NCBI RefSeq assembly: GCF_900096965.1
Contig: NZ_FMYM01000004.1
Location: 62,001-126,000 of the forward strand
Direction of reading: 5' to 3'
Length of the DNA stretch: 64,000 nt
From: Shouchella lonarensis
GTDB taxonomy: Bacteria > Bacillota > Bacilli > Bacillales > Bacillaceae_D
Shown piece by piece: positions 48,569 through 57,937 of the stretch (position 1 is the stretch's first letter; each line of letters begins with the position of its first letter). Both the position numbers and the translations under genes were made by a program. The notes beneath the pieces were generated by a model. It did no database searches and had not been told where the DNA came from. It saw nothing but the letters and a program-made list of their open reading frames with translations.

Positions 48569-51500
48569 TCACCTCCCTCTCGGTTTTGGTCTATGCATGC
48601 CGCGCTGTTGAGACTTCGTGATGTCATCGACAAAAGTTTGGAATTCGTTGTTTCCTATTCTAATCGTGACATAGGCAGGTTGTCTTTGATCGAGACTCAA
48701 CTCACTGACCACGTTATGTTGTAGCTCAGCAGAGGTCTGTCTATTAATACCGTTTATTTGTCTTGCGATTCCGTCTGGATCAAGGCTTGGTATTGCCGCT
48801 TCCCCTAATGTTGCCGCGGATCTCTCAACAAAGTGAGTCATAGATTCCATTCCAATTCCAAGACCTTCACCGACAAACTCACCTATTCCCATCATTACAC
48901 GAGAAGGTGATCTCACTTGCAAGGCTCGCCGCATTGTGCTTGCAACGTTGTTTGCGATCCGTCTCGCCGTCGCATATACACCTCCGGCTCGTGCATTGAG
49001 TCCAGCTTGAAAACCGCTCATCGCATATACACCAGCGCTCATCATTTGTGCGCGAATGCTACGTGCTGCGCTCACCATCAAACGTAAATATTTCCGTAGC
49101 GTCGCAAGAGATTTTAGCATCCCCAATGTGACCGCCTGCGTCACTCTCATCATTCCTTGTTTTACCACTGTACTCATCATTGTCACTTGCTGTTTAAAAG
49201 TACTAACCATTGCTTTAAGGGACGTCTCAACTTTTCGGCGTGTTTTATCCATCTCTTGCCCCGTGTTTCTGCTCACATTGCCCATGCCACTAGATAAACT
49301 ATTTGACATTGAATCAAAACTGCTTGAAACGGCACTATCCATCGCACTAGCGTCGGCAGAAACGCCTGATGACATAGACGCAAAATCACTCGTAACATCA
49401 CCTGTCAACGCTCCCGTATCTCCTGTAATCGCACCTGTCATAGATGAAAAATCGCCTGCAATACCACTTGTCATCGCACTCACATCGCCAGTTGCAGAAC
49501 CAGCCATGTTACTCATATTTCCCATTACGCCAGACGTCATGGCAGATGCATCTCCTACTACTGATGCGTTCATGTTTGCGGCATCGAGTGTTGCACCTGA
49601 GTTCATGTTGCTAAATGCTCCTAACACATTACCACTCATACCATCCATAATGGAGCTTGATTGCCCAGACATCATGTCAAAATTACCCGTAATTCCCGCC
49701 GTCATATCATTCACGTTGCTTTGAGCCGATTGACTCATGTCTGCTGTTTTCGCGCCTGTATTTTCTGCCATGCCGTTAATCGACTCTGACGCTTCTGCGG
49801 TTGCTTCTTTCGTGCCTAGGCCTAATATATCGAGAAACCCATTCCAAAGCCCTTTTATACCATCGACAATAGGCGCAATCATGTTTCTAAACCACTCAAA
49901 CTGGTTATACATCCATACCAATCCTGCAACCACCGCGCCGACCACACCTAGAAAGATCAAGAGTGGGATAGATATTGGTGCAAATGCTAGTGTTGAAGTT
50001 GTACCAAAAATAGTCGATGCAACGGCTGCGGTCGTCATTGACGCCCTAAAGACAGCCATTACTGCAATAATCCCCCTGTAGACCGCTGTTAGTGCCTTTA
50101 CAACTCCAGTGACAACGCCCACCACCAAAGCATAGGCTTTAAATGCTGCAACACCCATCAACACAACCGCGGCTAGCTGCATAATCCATTGGTTATTTTG
50201 TAATAAAGCAGCCGCCCATTGAAGAAAGGATGCGATTGCTGAAACAACCATCGCAACAAGCGGAACCATCGCCGCTACAGCCACACCCAAGATTGTAATG
50301 AAATTCATGAATAGTGGTTGCACGACTGCAAACACCTGTTGAAAAATTGATTGGATACTTGCCCAAATTGTCATGACGTTGTTTCTAAAATCCTCGTTGT
50401 TTTGCCAAAGGTTATATATGATCACACCAAGCCCTAAAAGCGCGGCCGATATAATGATAATCGGTATGTTTACTCCCATAAAAGAGGAGCCTAAAAATTT
50501 TGTGACCTTTGAAGCTCCTTCGCTAGCAGTCGTTGTAATCGTAAGGGCTTTCTTTAACGCGACCAGGGCAGACCATAACGTATTAACAACTGCAACGGTC
50601 GCAATAAACGCGCCAAATGCCCCTACTACAGCAAAGATCATTGGAATCCACGGCTCTATTGCAGCTTTTACGCTCATAAGTTTTTCAACGATTATTGGTA
50701 TTTGCTCGGCAATCCACGTCAACACACCTTCAAATTGTGATCCAAATCCCGCAACCATGGTGCGCATATCGGGAAGCCCGTTATTCACCAGCATCTCGTC
50801 AATAGACTGAATAATATTCATCGTTCCCCGTGTGACAGCGGCTGACATATTGTCAAATACATTGCCCCAACTAGCACCAGCTTCTTTCGCGGCTCCGGCT
50901 ATCTGCACAACGCCGTTTGTACCTTCCATCATCGCTTCAGTCACAACATCGATAAAATCCTCGGCAGAAATCTTTCCAGCAGATAAATCTTTTGACACGG
51001 ATTCCACATCTCTATTGGTTGCTTTTGCATACATACCGACCGCATCGATCCCAACGTCAAACAAGCGGTTGAGTTGATCCATATGTACTTTTCCTGTTGT
51101 TGTCATCTTGGCCAAAGCGTCCGTTACGTTTGAGAATTGTTCATTTGAACCGTCTCCGTAGAATGCCACGGCATCGCCCCAAGCCTCGACGTAACCAGTC
51201 GCTTTGTCTATTTCCACGCCTCGTGTGACAAAGTTTTGCACGCTTTTTGCGGCTACGTCTAAGCCATAACCCGTACCTTTTACGATGCTGTTTGTCTTGT
51301 CTAGGGCTTTACTAACTTCTTCTGTATTACCCGTAATTGCTGTCATTGTGCGGTCAAACTGCTCCATTGTGTCGATACGACCAAATGCACTTTGAATCGA
51401 ATTCTTCACCATTTGAAATCCTTTTGTTGCTAAAGCAACGAGACCAAGCGCCGCCACGAGCTTTCCAACGGTGATGCCTGCACCAGCAGTCGATTTCTCA

Positions 51501-51592
51501 AACCCTCGGGTCGCTCTCTCTGCTTCTCTAAAACCCTTCGTAAAATCGGAAGTGTTCGCCCGTAGGAATGCTTCAACACTGTATTGTGCCAT
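48569..51592 (-). CDS. Tail tape measure protein
   Basis: A 1007-residue protein. Its N-terminal part has the phage TMP pattern (YSVEAFLRANTSDFTKGFRE; TNSIVKGTGYGLDVAAKSVQN; GKVHMDQLNRLFDVGIDA). Several hydrophobic stretches follow between 320 and 600. A repetitive low-complexity zone of eleven 11-residue units sits near 640-780, then a basic helical tail. It sets tail length. The start is the ATG at 51590-51592 after GGAGGG. The hydrophobic region may insert in the host membrane. Confidence 0.92.
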   Translation of the reverse strand: MAQYSVEAFLRANTSDFTKGFREAERATRGFEKSTAGAGITVGKLVAALGLVALATKGFQMVKNSIQSAFGRIDTMEQFDRTMTAITGNTEEVSKALDKTNSIVKGTGYGLDVAAKSVQNFVTRGVEIDKATGYVEAWGDAVAFYGDGSNEQFSNVTDALAKMTTTGKVHMDQLNRLFDVGIDAVGMYAKATNRDVESVSKDLSAGKISAEDFIDVVTEAMMEGTNGVVQIAGAAKEAGASWGNVFDNMSAAVTRGTMNIIQSIDEMLVNNGLPDMRTMVAGFGSQFEGVLTWIAEQIPIIVEKLMSVKAAIEPWIPMIFAVVGAFGAFIATVAVVNTLWSALVALKKALTITTTASEGASKVTKFLGSSFMGVNIPIIIISAALLGLGVIIYNLWQNNEDFRNNVMTIWASIQSIFQQVFAVVQPLFMNFITILGVAVAAMVPLVAMVVSAIASFLQWAAALLQNNQWIMQLAAVVLMGVAAFKAYALVVGVVTGVVKALTAVYRGIIAVMAVFRASMTTAAVASTIFGTTSTLAFAPISIPLLIFLGVVGAVVAGLVWMYNQFEWFRNMIAPIVDGIKGLWNGFLDILGLGTKEATAEASESINGMAENTGAKTADMSQSAQSNVNDMTAGITGNFDMMSGQSSSIMDGMSGNVLGAFSNMNSGATLDAANMNASVVGDASAMTSGVMGNMSNMAGSATGDVSAMTSGIAGDFSSMTGAITGDTGALTGDVTSDFASMSSGVSADASAMDSAVSSSFDSMSNSLSSGMGNVSRNTGQEMDKTRRKVETSLKAMVSTFKQQVTMMSTVVKQGMMRVTQAVTLGMLKSLATLRKYLRLMVSAARSIRAQMMSAGVYAMSGFQAGLNARAGGVYATARRIANNVASTMRRALQVRSPSRVMMGIGEFVGEGLGIGMESMTHFVERSAATLGEAAIPSLDPDGIARQINGINRQTSAELQHNVVSELSLDQRQPAYVTIRIGNNEFQTFVDDITKSQQRGMHRPKPRGR

Positions 51593-51593
51593 G

Positions 51594-52034
51594 CTATCCC
51601 TCCCTTCCTTGGTTTGCCATAGATGCGGCCGTTGCCATTCGTGCATAAGTTGGTTTGAGTTTGTGAGACTCCATTTTCTCAAGCTCTCTTAACCGCTTCT
51701 TGTAGTCGTAAAATTTATTAAATCTGTCGTAGACAGGACGCGTTTTTCCTCCTGTTTCCTTTGTCGCTCCTGCCTGCACGTGCAACCATGCTTGTAAGTG
51801 CATGTCATATTCTTGATCGATGCGCCGCAACTGGTACGCCTTCATCAAGAGTTGATATTCATATAGTGTCAGCGTTTCAACTTGTGCAAGTGACTCAAAG
51901 TTTAAGTATCGCAAGCAATTAATGATGATGTCTTCATACGTTTCATCAGATGACTTGTCTAAAATTAGTCGATCTTGGCTGTTTTCTTGAAATGCTTCAC
52001 CGTGTCCGCCGTGAGGGGCGATGTCTCTAATAAC
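51594..52034 (-). CDS. Tail assembly chaperone, frameshift extension (gpGT-like)
   Basis: An open frame of 146 codons in the -1 frame relative to the 51965 gene, without a good start of its own. It runs from the slippery site through [17 protein letters not shown] to LYEYQLLMKAYQLRRIDQE and KLKPTYARMATAA. Fusion by -1 frameshifting would give a 244-residue protein like lambda gpGT. The usually annotated internal start at 51914 lacks a ribosome site. Confidence 0.75.
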   Translation of the reverse strand, partial: VIRDIAPHGGHGEAFQENSQDRLILDKSSDETYEDIIINCLRYLNFESLAQVETLTLYEYQLLMKAYQLRRIDQEYDMHLQAWLHVQAGATKETGGKTRPVYDRFNKFYDYKKRLRELEKMESHKLKPTYARMATAASMANQGREG

Positions 52035-52327
52035 TTTCCCACTTCTTCAAACAGGCCGTCTAACCCATTGTTTTCTTCCGCATAGTCTACGATGGCCTGT
52101 TCAATCTCACTTGGGGACGGTTTGTCTTTGCGATGATGCAACGCCGACATAAAGAAATTTTGTAGCACCGTGGGGTTTTTCTGAATGATGTAGCTATAGC
52201 CTAAGTTAATGCCAAGCCCAAATTTTATGCCCTTCTGATCCTCAACTGCATAATACTTATCCATTTGGTTTATGAAGCTCATTCCTGCGACGATCTCATA
52301 GTCTTTATCTGCAATTTTAAATTTCAT
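51965..52327 (-). CDS. Tail assembly chaperone (gpG/SPP1 gp17.5-like)
   Basis: A 120-residue protein ([56 protein letters not shown]) in the chaperone position between tail tube and tape measure. It keeps the tape measure soluble during tail assembly. Codon 98 lies in the GGGAAAG slip site. The start overlaps no neighbour; the next gene begins 75 bases upstream. Confidence 0.8.
   Translation of the reverse strand: MKFKIADKDYEIVAGMSFINQMDKYYAVEDQKGIKFGLGINLGYSYIIQKNPTVLQNFFMSALHHRKDKPSPSEIEQAIVDYAEENNGLDGLFEEVGKLLETSPLTADTVKHFKKTAKID
52034..52040 (-). promoter_or_regulatory. Programmed -1 frameshift slippery site GGGAAAG
   Basis: Read on the minus strand as GT-G-GGA-AAG, exactly in the X-XXY-YYZ phase of the zero frame. 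It is the same heptamer used by lambda G/GT. The -1 frame is open from here to 51594. Confidence 0.75.
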
Positions 52328-52401
52328 GGTGTAATTCCCCCTGTCCTTGGTTCATATAATTGTAAAAGGCGTAGGAGATACCTACGCCAACATGCCGTTT
52401 G

Positions 52402-52989
52402 CTACTTTTCTTCCTTATCATCTCCTGGAGGTCCCGGCGGTCCTGGTGGTCCTGGATCGCCTGTCGGGCCTTTATTTCCGGTTGGACCTTTATCTCCGAC
52501 CGGCCCTTTGTCTCCCGTCGGACCTTTATCTCCGTTCGGACCCTTATCTCCGTTCGGTCCTTTGTCTCCGGTTGGTCCTTTGTCTCCCGTCGGGCCCTTA
52601 TCGCCCGTTGGTCCTTTGTCTCCTTGTGGTCCCTTGGCTCCAGACGTTGCAGATGCGGCACGAATAATTGTTGCAGTCTTTCCTTTCGCAACCGCTGCTG
52701 TCACATAGCCGATTCCTCCAGACTTCGCTACTACCGCAACCCCGCCTTCTCCAACTTGTACATCACTGCCAGCCGGAATGTCTTCTCCTGCTTCAATTAC
52801 CCAAGAGGACTGATTACTAATTTCCACGGAAACCTTTGCATCTTTTTTCAAAGATCGCGTTGAATGATAGTCGGGGTTCCCACCTGCTTCTGTTAGCTTC
52901 ACTGCTGTTTTTCCATCTGTCACCGTTCGTGATAAAAACCGGTGTTTCGGAATGTCTTCTGTCACTAATGCAATAAATCGTGCACTCAT
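52402..52989 (-). CDS. Decoration-type protein with collagen-like tail
   Basis: A 195-residue protein. Residues 1-115 are strand-rich and resemble capsid/tail decoration (DUF2190-like) folds ([20 protein letters not shown], then [20 protein letters not shown]). Residues 118-190 are about 24 Gly-X-Y triplets, mainly GDKGPT, ending [10 protein letters not shown]. Collagen-like triple helices in phages form trimeric fibres or stalks. The ATG overlaps the tail-tube stop, so it is translated with it. The antisense open frame here is a shadow. Confidence 0.8.
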   Translation of the reverse strand: MSARFIALVTEDIPKHRFLSRTVTDGKTAVKLTEAGGNPDYHSTRSLKKDAKVSVEISNQSSWVIEAGEDIPAGSDVQVGEGGVAVVAKSGGIGYVTAAVAKGKTATIIRAASATSGAKGPQGDKGPTGDKGPTGDKGPTGDKGPNGDKGPNGDKGPTGDKGPVGDKGPTGNKGPTGDPGPPGPPGPPGDDKEEK

Positions 52990-53564
52990 GCTCGCACCGC
53001 TCCTTCCTCTATTTGTTCTCCTGTTTCATCCACCGCCACCGTATCACTAAACGCATATTTTACCGCTTCCAATTGTGCATCCGTTAAGGTGGCGAAACCA
53101 AATTGCGGCTCAAATTCGACTATAAAGTTTGAAGATACCGCCGCTTCATCCTCCGCGCTTGAGCTTGGTTCCCAACTGTCTAACAAACCCTGCGCATATA
53201 CGGCAGGATATTTTCCATCTTCTCTTTTTAAATCGGGATCGACGGTTACTTCCCAAAGCTCCAACTTTTCTCCCTCGATAGCTGCCTTCTGCAACATGTC
53301 AAACACGGGGTCTTTTTTAGATTGGATCGCTTCGATGCTAACCTCTGCTTCCAATTCGCCAACCTTGATCACGGTACCATCCTTTGTCACGATGCGATCA
53401 AGTGATCGCGAGTACGAGAATGTATGCTCCGTTTGGAATACAAGTTTCCCTGCCGCCGTGTCGCTTTCAGATAACCGTCGAAACAACAAAATTTTGTTTT
53501 TACCCTGCGCCATCTCTCTTCGTAGCTGCTCATCGGTTTTTACCACTGGTTCATGATTGCTCAT
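52986..53564 (-). CDS. Major tail (tube) protein
   Basis: A 192-residue protein of the TP901-1/SPP1 major-tail type: [98 protein letters not shown]. Present in many copies forming the tube. Position after the tail completion gene is canonical. Confidence 0.88.
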   Translation of the reverse strand: MSNHEPVVKTDEQLRREMAQGKNKILLFRRLSESDTAAGKLVFQTEHTFSYSRSLDRIVTKDGTVIKVGELEAEVSIEAIQSKKDPVFDMLQKAAIEGEKLELWEVTVDPDLKREDGKYPAVYAQGLLDSWEPSSSAEDEAAVSSNFIVEFEPQFGFATLTDAQLEAVKYAFSDTVAVDETGEQIEEGAVRA

Positions 53565-53581
53565 TTGTCTCTCACTTCCTT

Positions 53582-53962
53582 TCAGTTGTATCTAAACTCT
53601 AATTCCAAGATGTTGTGCCATAATATATCAGATGTTGTATCATCCTTGACCATCTGTCCGCTTGCATTGCGATACATAAAGTAGTAACCGTCACTGTTGC
53701 TAATCTGCGCACAAGCACGCTTTAATCGCTCTCCCATATCAGCTATTAACCGCCTATCTTTATACAGCCCGTACACGTGGATGGTTTGTTGAACGGTCCC
53801 ATACACCCCCGATTTTGTCTGTCCATCCTGATTAAATTGCTCTCCAATGTAAACAAACGGGTACGACGCATCAGGAGGTGCAACATCATAGGTGTTGTAT
53901 CCCAAACGCAAAGAAGCCTTATATACCGCATCATACAAGGCTTGTCCTGATGTCTTCTTCAT
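53582..53962 (-). CDS. Tail completion/terminator protein (SPP1 gp17-like)
   Basis: A 126-residue protein of the DUF3168 tail-terminator type: ALYDAVYKASLRLG, PFVYIGEQFNQD, QQTIHVYGLYKDRRLIADMGE, ILELEFRYN. It caps the tail tube before head joining. Overlaps the upstream gene by four bases. Confidence 0.8.
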   Translation of the reverse strand: MKKTSGQALYDAVYKASLRLGYNTYDVAPPDASYPFVYIGEQFNQDGQTKSGVYGTVQQTIHVYGLYKDRRLIADMGERLKRACAQISNSDGYYFMYRNASGQMVKDDTTSDILWHNILELEFRYN

Positions 53963-54294
53963 TTCATTAGCCGCTTCATGTCAGAGATAAAGCGCCCTTT
54001 CTGTTCATGGAAAGCCGGACGTATAAACGGCTTTCCTCGCTGATACCTTGTACCGTACTCAACGTAAGGTGCGTAATGTGCGCCTGCGCTTAAATGTGCC
54101 GTAAAACCACGATCTTTTGGATACAGGTTCGTGGATCGTTTCAACTCACCTGTATCAACAGGTACGTTCTTTAGTGCTTTGCGGTGCATTTCTGCCCCAT
54201 TCATCCTCACAACCGCCTTCACATCATTCAGATTCGCATTTTTCTTTAATTTTCCTCGTAACTCATTCATTCCTCTTAACTCAATTTTTGCCAT
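53959..54294 (-). CDS. HK97 gp10-like tail completion protein
   Basis: A 111-residue protein with the family signature NVPVDTGELKRSTNLY and YAPYVEYGTRYQRGKPFIRPA. It corresponds to SPP1 gp16.1. It overlaps its upstream neighbour by 14 bases. Confidence 0.85.
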   Translation of the reverse strand: MAKIELRGMNELRGKLKKNANLNDVKAVVRMNGAEMHRKALKNVPVDTGELKRSTNLYPKDRGFTAHLSAGAHYAPYVEYGTRYQRGKPFIRPAFHEQKGRFISDMKRLMK

Positions 54295-54592
54295 CGGCCA
54301 TCCTCTCCAAAAATAGAACCGCTTTATTATATGAAGAAACTCGTCTCACTTTATATTTTTCTCCGTTGACTTCCACCGATGTATAAGGAGTATTATAAGG
54401 ACGCAAAAGCCGTGCAATGGTGATCACACGGCTTGACTCTCCATATAATTGCTTTGTCCTCTCTACACCCATCGTAGACAAATGGCACGGAACAAATTTT
54501 TCCTGTCGTGTAGGAGCTTCACGTTTGCCTGTCTTGGGGTTATATGTTCCTCCCGTTTCGAGCACAAAGTTCAGCCTAGCATTAGATTTCAT
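54281..54592 (-). CDS. Head-tail stopper (SPP1 gp16-like)
   Basis: A 103-residue strand-rich protein (LNFVLETGGTYNPKTGKRE; PCHLSTMGVERTKQLYG; YTSVEVNGEKYKVRRVSSYN) in the stopper position. It plugs the connector after packaging. The ATG at 54590-54592 has AAGGTG eight bases upstream. Confidence 0.8.
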   Translation of the reverse strand: MKSNARLNFVLETGGTYNPKTGKREAPTRQEKFVPCHLSTMGVERTKQLYGESSRVITIARLLRPYNTPYTSVEVNGEKYKVRRVSSYNKAVLFLERMADGKN

Positions 54593-54924
54593 ATCATGCA
54601 CACCTTTCCTCTTCGTGCACGGTTCACATCTTCATCATCTCTATATTCAGCGATGATGTCTAAGAACGGAACAAATTCATCCTTTAAATCGTAAAACGCA
54701 ACACTATGCCCTTCCACACTCTCCGTCTTCATTCCCTCGCTACCCAAGCGATGAAAGCGCCGCACCACAACTTCTAAAATGACAAAGTCCAGTGCTGGCG
54801 GTACTTCCGGTTTTTTAAGTAATGACATTAAGTGGGCAGTGACATTACTAATGATGAGATCGAGGACGTCATCTTGCAGATCGTCCTTAATTCCTAGCAA
54901 TATCTTTGCCTTATCCCTTATCAT
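54589..54924 (-). CDS. Head-tail connector adaptor (SPP1 gp15-like)
   Basis: A 111-residue protein of the gp6/gp15 adaptor family: IRDKAKILLGIKDDLQDDVL, DLIISNVTAHLMSLL, VVVRRFHRLGSEGMKTESVEGHS. It attaches under the portal ring. Overlaps capsid and stopper genes by four bases. Confidence 0.85.
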   Translation of the reverse strand: MIRDKAKILLGIKDDLQDDVLDLIISNVTAHLMSLLKKPEVPPALDFVILEVVVRRFHRLGSEGMKTESVEGHSVAFYDLKDEFVPFLDIIAEYRDDEDVNRARRGKVCMI

Positions 54925-55997
54925 CCTTTAACACCCGTCACGGTAGACGAAGGGTCAATGTCTGGATCAAGTACATTTCCAATAAACACTTGATCAGCTA
55001 ATGGGAAGGATGGCAATGCTTTAGCCACCGCTTTTGTCCAGCGTGCTACAGGGTCATTCGTACTATATGTCTGTGCAATGATATTTCCAAAGTTCTGGAA
55101 CACACTGCCCGTCATGTTTCTCATCTCGATCTCTTCTGCGGTCACGCCATAAAATGTTGTCCCCAGTGTGCCGTCCGGCAGAAGCACGAATGAGTTAGAC
55201 GGAAAAAAGCGCCTGTTCTCATACGTTCCATCATTCTTTTGGACGCGGTACATTCGGTCATCGGTTGCGATGATTGGTAAGTTTTGAAGCTGTAAGAAGT
55301 CATTGAGCTTCGTTAAAGATACAAGCCGTCCTGAATCACTGCCGAACATCGCGATACTTACAGTCGGATGACGACGAAGCGCATTAATGACTTGCGTAGA
55401 TGTGAGTGCGCGTGTTGGTCGTACCCCTGTCCGTTCCGTCACCGAGTTTGCCCAGTCGTCTAGCTGGCGCAATGGGTCCGAATCGGGACTGTTCCACGCT
55501 TCATTTTCTTTTAATTGTGCACGTTGATGATCTCCAATCCCATAATCCACTTCACCGTTTACGCCATTGCCACTTAATTGAATCTTACCTGTTCCAATCA
55601 GTTCAAGCCGCATCGCTTCAACACGTGTTAACACGGACTGTACCATGTGATCAACGTCGTTATAAATGGTACTAATCACACGGTCAATCTCCGGCTGCCG
55701 GTTCGATTGTGCGAGCTTGCTTAATAGCTCTTCTTTCACCTGGATTTTTCGTTTGATCAACGCAAGTTCCATCTCGATTGTTTCTGCACCGTCACGGCTT
55801 CCAACTTGTGCTTCCGTGTCGTAAGAATGCACATTTGCCGCCACTGGCGCGTGATTCGCACCCATAATGTACTTGATCTTAAATTCTTCCGTTTTTTCGG
55901 GAGGAAACAACGCGTCACCCAACGTTAGTGGATACTGACGTTGTTGCACATATTCCTGTACCCGTGATCCTCCTAAGAGTTCTTCAACTGTTGCCAT
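54921..55997 (-). CDS. Major capsid protein (Phage_cap_E / SPP1 gp13 type)
   Basis: A 358-residue major capsid protein: VQQRQYPLTLGDALFPPEKT, APVAANVHSYDTEAQVGSRD, IKRKIQVKEELLSKLAQ, then RFFPSNSFVLLPDGTLGTTFYG near the C-terminus, all typical of the E-family HK97 fold. No cleaved delta domain; a separate scaffold is encoded two genes upstream. Confidence 0.92.
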   Translation of the reverse strand: MATVEELLGGSRVQEYVQQRQYPLTLGDALFPPEKTEEFKIKYIMGANHAPVAANVHSYDTEAQVGSRDGAETIEMELALIKRKIQVKEELLSKLAQSNRQPEIDRVISTIYNDVDHMVQSVLTRVEAMRLELIGTGKIQLSGNGVNGEVDYGIGDHQRAQLKENEAWNSPDSDPLRQLDDWANSVTERTGVRPTRALTSTQVINALRRHPTVSIAMFGSDSGRLVSLTKLNDFLQLQNLPIIATDDRMYRVQKNDGTYENRRFFPSNSFVLLPDGTLGTTFYGVTAEEIEMRNMTGSVFQNFGNIIAQTYSTNDPVARWTKAVAKALPSFPLADQVFIGNVLDPDIDPSSTVTGVKG

Positions 55998-55999
55998 GC

Positions 56000-56332
56000 T
56001 TACTCACCTCCGTGGTTATATGCTTCAAACTTGATTTCTTTTAATACCGCTTTCGCTTCTGGCGTCACTTCTTCTGGCAATCGATCTTCGTAGACATAAC
56101 CTTCAACCAAGACCGCTACTGGATAACCGCCATTTGTCAAATCAACATCATTGACAACAATTCCTTCTGCCGTTTCATCATTCGCTGGATAAACGCTCCC
56201 CGCTTTCAAGATGATTTTTCCACCTATCTCTTTGCCCATATCTTGTGTCGCCGTTCGGGTTCGACTAATAGAGTGATAGCTTGAAATAAACGACGGGTCA
56301 TTTTGGTACGTTTGTTTCTTTTTCAAAAACAT
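56000..56332 (-). CDS. Head decoration-type protein
   Basis: A 110-residue protein between scaffold and capsid (GKIILKAGSVYPANDETAEG; GIVVNDVDLTNGGYPVAVLVEGYV), a pattern seen in capsid decoration or stabilising proteins. In SPP1 gp12, a collagen-like protein, lies at this place; here the collagen-like protein is elsewhere in the operon. Confidence 0.7.
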   Translation of the reverse strand: MFLKKKQTYQNDPSFISSYHSISRTRTATQDMGKEIGGKIILKAGSVYPANDETAEGIVVNDVDLTNGGYPVAVLVEGYVYEDRLPEEVTPEAKAVLKEIKFEAYNHGGE

Positions 56333-56344
56333 GCCTCGCCCTCC

Positions 56345-56935
56345 TTAATTGATCGCCCACGGATTGGGCACATCAAGTTTTTTTGCTTCTTTCTCATTCC
56401 GCTCTTTGGCGTAATTGTTGATGCTGTCATCGGTCTTGCTGTAGTTGTCCTCTGGCGTCTCTTGCCGCAATGCCTTTTGTACTTGCTTTTGGACGGCAGC
56501 CGCAAACTCGGTTTTGATCTCTGCAATCGTTTGCTTAATCGCTTCGTTGTCTTCGAGCTTGATCAACGCCTTTGAAAATGCAGGTGGTAGTTCTGCTTCT
56601 TTCAACTCTTTTTCAATCTCAATCTTGAGATCACGCTCATTCAGCTTTCGTTCTCGCTCTTCCAAGGCCTTCAAGCGTTTTTGTAGCTCTGACTCGGCGC
56701 GTTCTTTTTCCGTCATCTTGGCGTATTGCTCTGCATCGCGTTTTGCTGCTGCGACCTTTTCATCTACTTCTTTTTGTTTTGCGGCTTCCCATTCGGACTT
56801 TTTCTTCTCTAAGAGCTCATTAAATTTGCGATCACTTTCAGCTTCAATCAGCTTTTGCGTTGTTTCATCAACTTCAACCGCTTCTTCTGCTTTCACTTCA
56901 ACCTCTTCTGGTTGAGTTTCCTTTGATTCTGGCAA
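56345..56935 (-). CDS. Scaffold protein (DUF4355)
   Basis: A 196-residue acidic/basic coiled coil of the DUF4355 scaffold type: long helix with KKKSEWEAAKQKEVDEK and ALEERERKLNERDLKIEI, then AFSKALIKLEDNEAIKQTIAEI, and a C-terminal binding region (KKLDVPNPWAIN). The start is the TTG at 56933-56935, eight bases after GGAGG. It corresponds to SPP1 gp11. Confidence 0.88.
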   Translation of the reverse strand: MPESKETQPEEVEVKAEEAVEVDETTQKLIEAESDRKFNELLEKKKSEWEAAKQKEVDEKVAAAKRDAEQYAKMTEKERAESELQKRLKALEERERKLNERDLKIEIEKELKEAELPPAFSKALIKLEDNEAIKQTIAEIKTEFAAAVQKQVQKALRQETPEDNYSKTDDSINNYAKERNEKEAKKLDVPNPWAIN

Positions 56936-56960
56936 TGGTATTCCCTCCTTTTTTGCATGC

Positions 56961-56987
56961 AAAAAAGCCGCAAACATTCCGTCTGCG
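56961..56987 (-). terminator. Internal hairpin before scaffold gene
   Basis: CGCAGAC / GTTTGCG stem with five-base loop, followed on the minus strand by CTTTTTTG. It may partially terminate between the portal/gp7 and head genes. Confidence 0.5.
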
Positions 56988-57022
56988 ACCAGCCTTTTAA
57001 TGTCGTGCTTAGGACAATTATT

Positions 57023-57937
57023 TTATAGACCTCTTCTTTCTAAATCGGCTTCATATTCTTCTCTGCTAAAGTATGGCGACGTTGAGCACCTGCAAAACGG
57101 ATGCATCGGTGCAGCATTTTCACCCGCTTGCATATTTCCCACTTTAAAACGTTTTTTGTCTAACTTCTCGCATATAGGACAGGCGCTCCACTCTGCGACA
57201 AATTCGTATTCCTCAAAGCCAAACTCTTGGTAGCTGATTTTCTGTATTTCCGTCTCGACTCGCGCTTTCTCTGTAATGAGTAATCTCTTGGCGGCATAAT
57301 TACTTACACCAAAACGATCACTTAATTGTGGCGCTAAATCACGGGAGTGAATACCTTGTACAATCGCTTTTTGCAGTAAAGAATCAATCTCTCGCCTCAA
57401 CGCTTCCTGATTGCCCCATAGACGAGTAGACCACTTTGCAGATAAAAATGATTGGTCGATGATCGCCCTGGTCTTAATATCTAAACCACCAACCGTCATA
57501 CCCATGATACCCGCCTGACGCTCAAGCTCTGCTCTAGCACCTGCGATTAATTCGTGGCGCATAAACTTCTCCATCTCGTTGCCTGCCGCGACCAGTTCGA
57601 GCCAAATGTGCATTTTTAGTAATTCCAGTCGGTTTGTTTTCATGGTGAGATTGTATAGCAACATTTCACGATTAGCTCGGGGAGAAAAGTCTTTATCAGC
57701 CACATATCGGCGTGCCTTCCGTCCGTATTCTTCCATGTCTAACGTGGATATGCGCTTCCGCACTTCTTCTTCGCTAATACCTTCCTTGTCAGCATAACTA
57801 AAAATAAATGCATTGATCTGACGTTGTATCTCCTGCATGCTGTTTCTGTTAATTTGTTCGAGACGTTGTAATTTCTGTTGCTCGGTCCAAATGATGTTTT
57901 TTCGGTGTTCTCGTTCCCTCTTCCGCCAATATGACAT
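57023..57937 (-). CDS. Minor head protein (SPP1 gp7 / Mu gpF-like)
   Basis: A 304-residue protein. The C-terminal signature WSACPICEKLDKKRFKVG and MHPFCRCST (paired CxxC and CRC with a HPxCRC motif) is the Mu gpF-like domain. The N-terminal part is helical (YWRKREREHRKNIIWTEQQK). SPP1 gp7 binds the portal and affects DNA ejection. Start overlaps the portal stop (TAATG). Confidence 0.88.
   Translation of the reverse strand: MSYWRKREREHRKNIIWTEQQKLQRLEQINRNSMQEIQRQINAFIFSYADKEGISEEEVRKRISTLDMEEYGRKARRYVADKDFSPRANREMLLYNLTMKTNRLELLKMHIWLELVAAGNEMEKFMRHELIAGARAELERQAGIMGMTVGGLDIKTRAIIDQSFLSAKWSTRLWGNQEALRREIDSLLQKAIVQGIHSRDLAPQLSDRFGVSNYAAKRLLITEKARVETEIQKISYQEFGFEEYEFVAEWSACPICEKLDKKRFKVGNMQAGENAAPMHPFCRCSTSPYFSREEYEADLERRGL

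Noticed and set aside
51594-51914. Second tail chaperone ORF as an independent gene starting at 51914
   Set aside because: The start has no ribosome site, and the frame is open upstream to a correctly phased GGGAAAG, favouring frameshifting.
52317-52863. Long open frames on both strands through the collagen-like region
   Set aside because: They are shadows of the low-complexity GDKGPT coding repeat, with proline- and arginine-rich translations and no ribosome sites.
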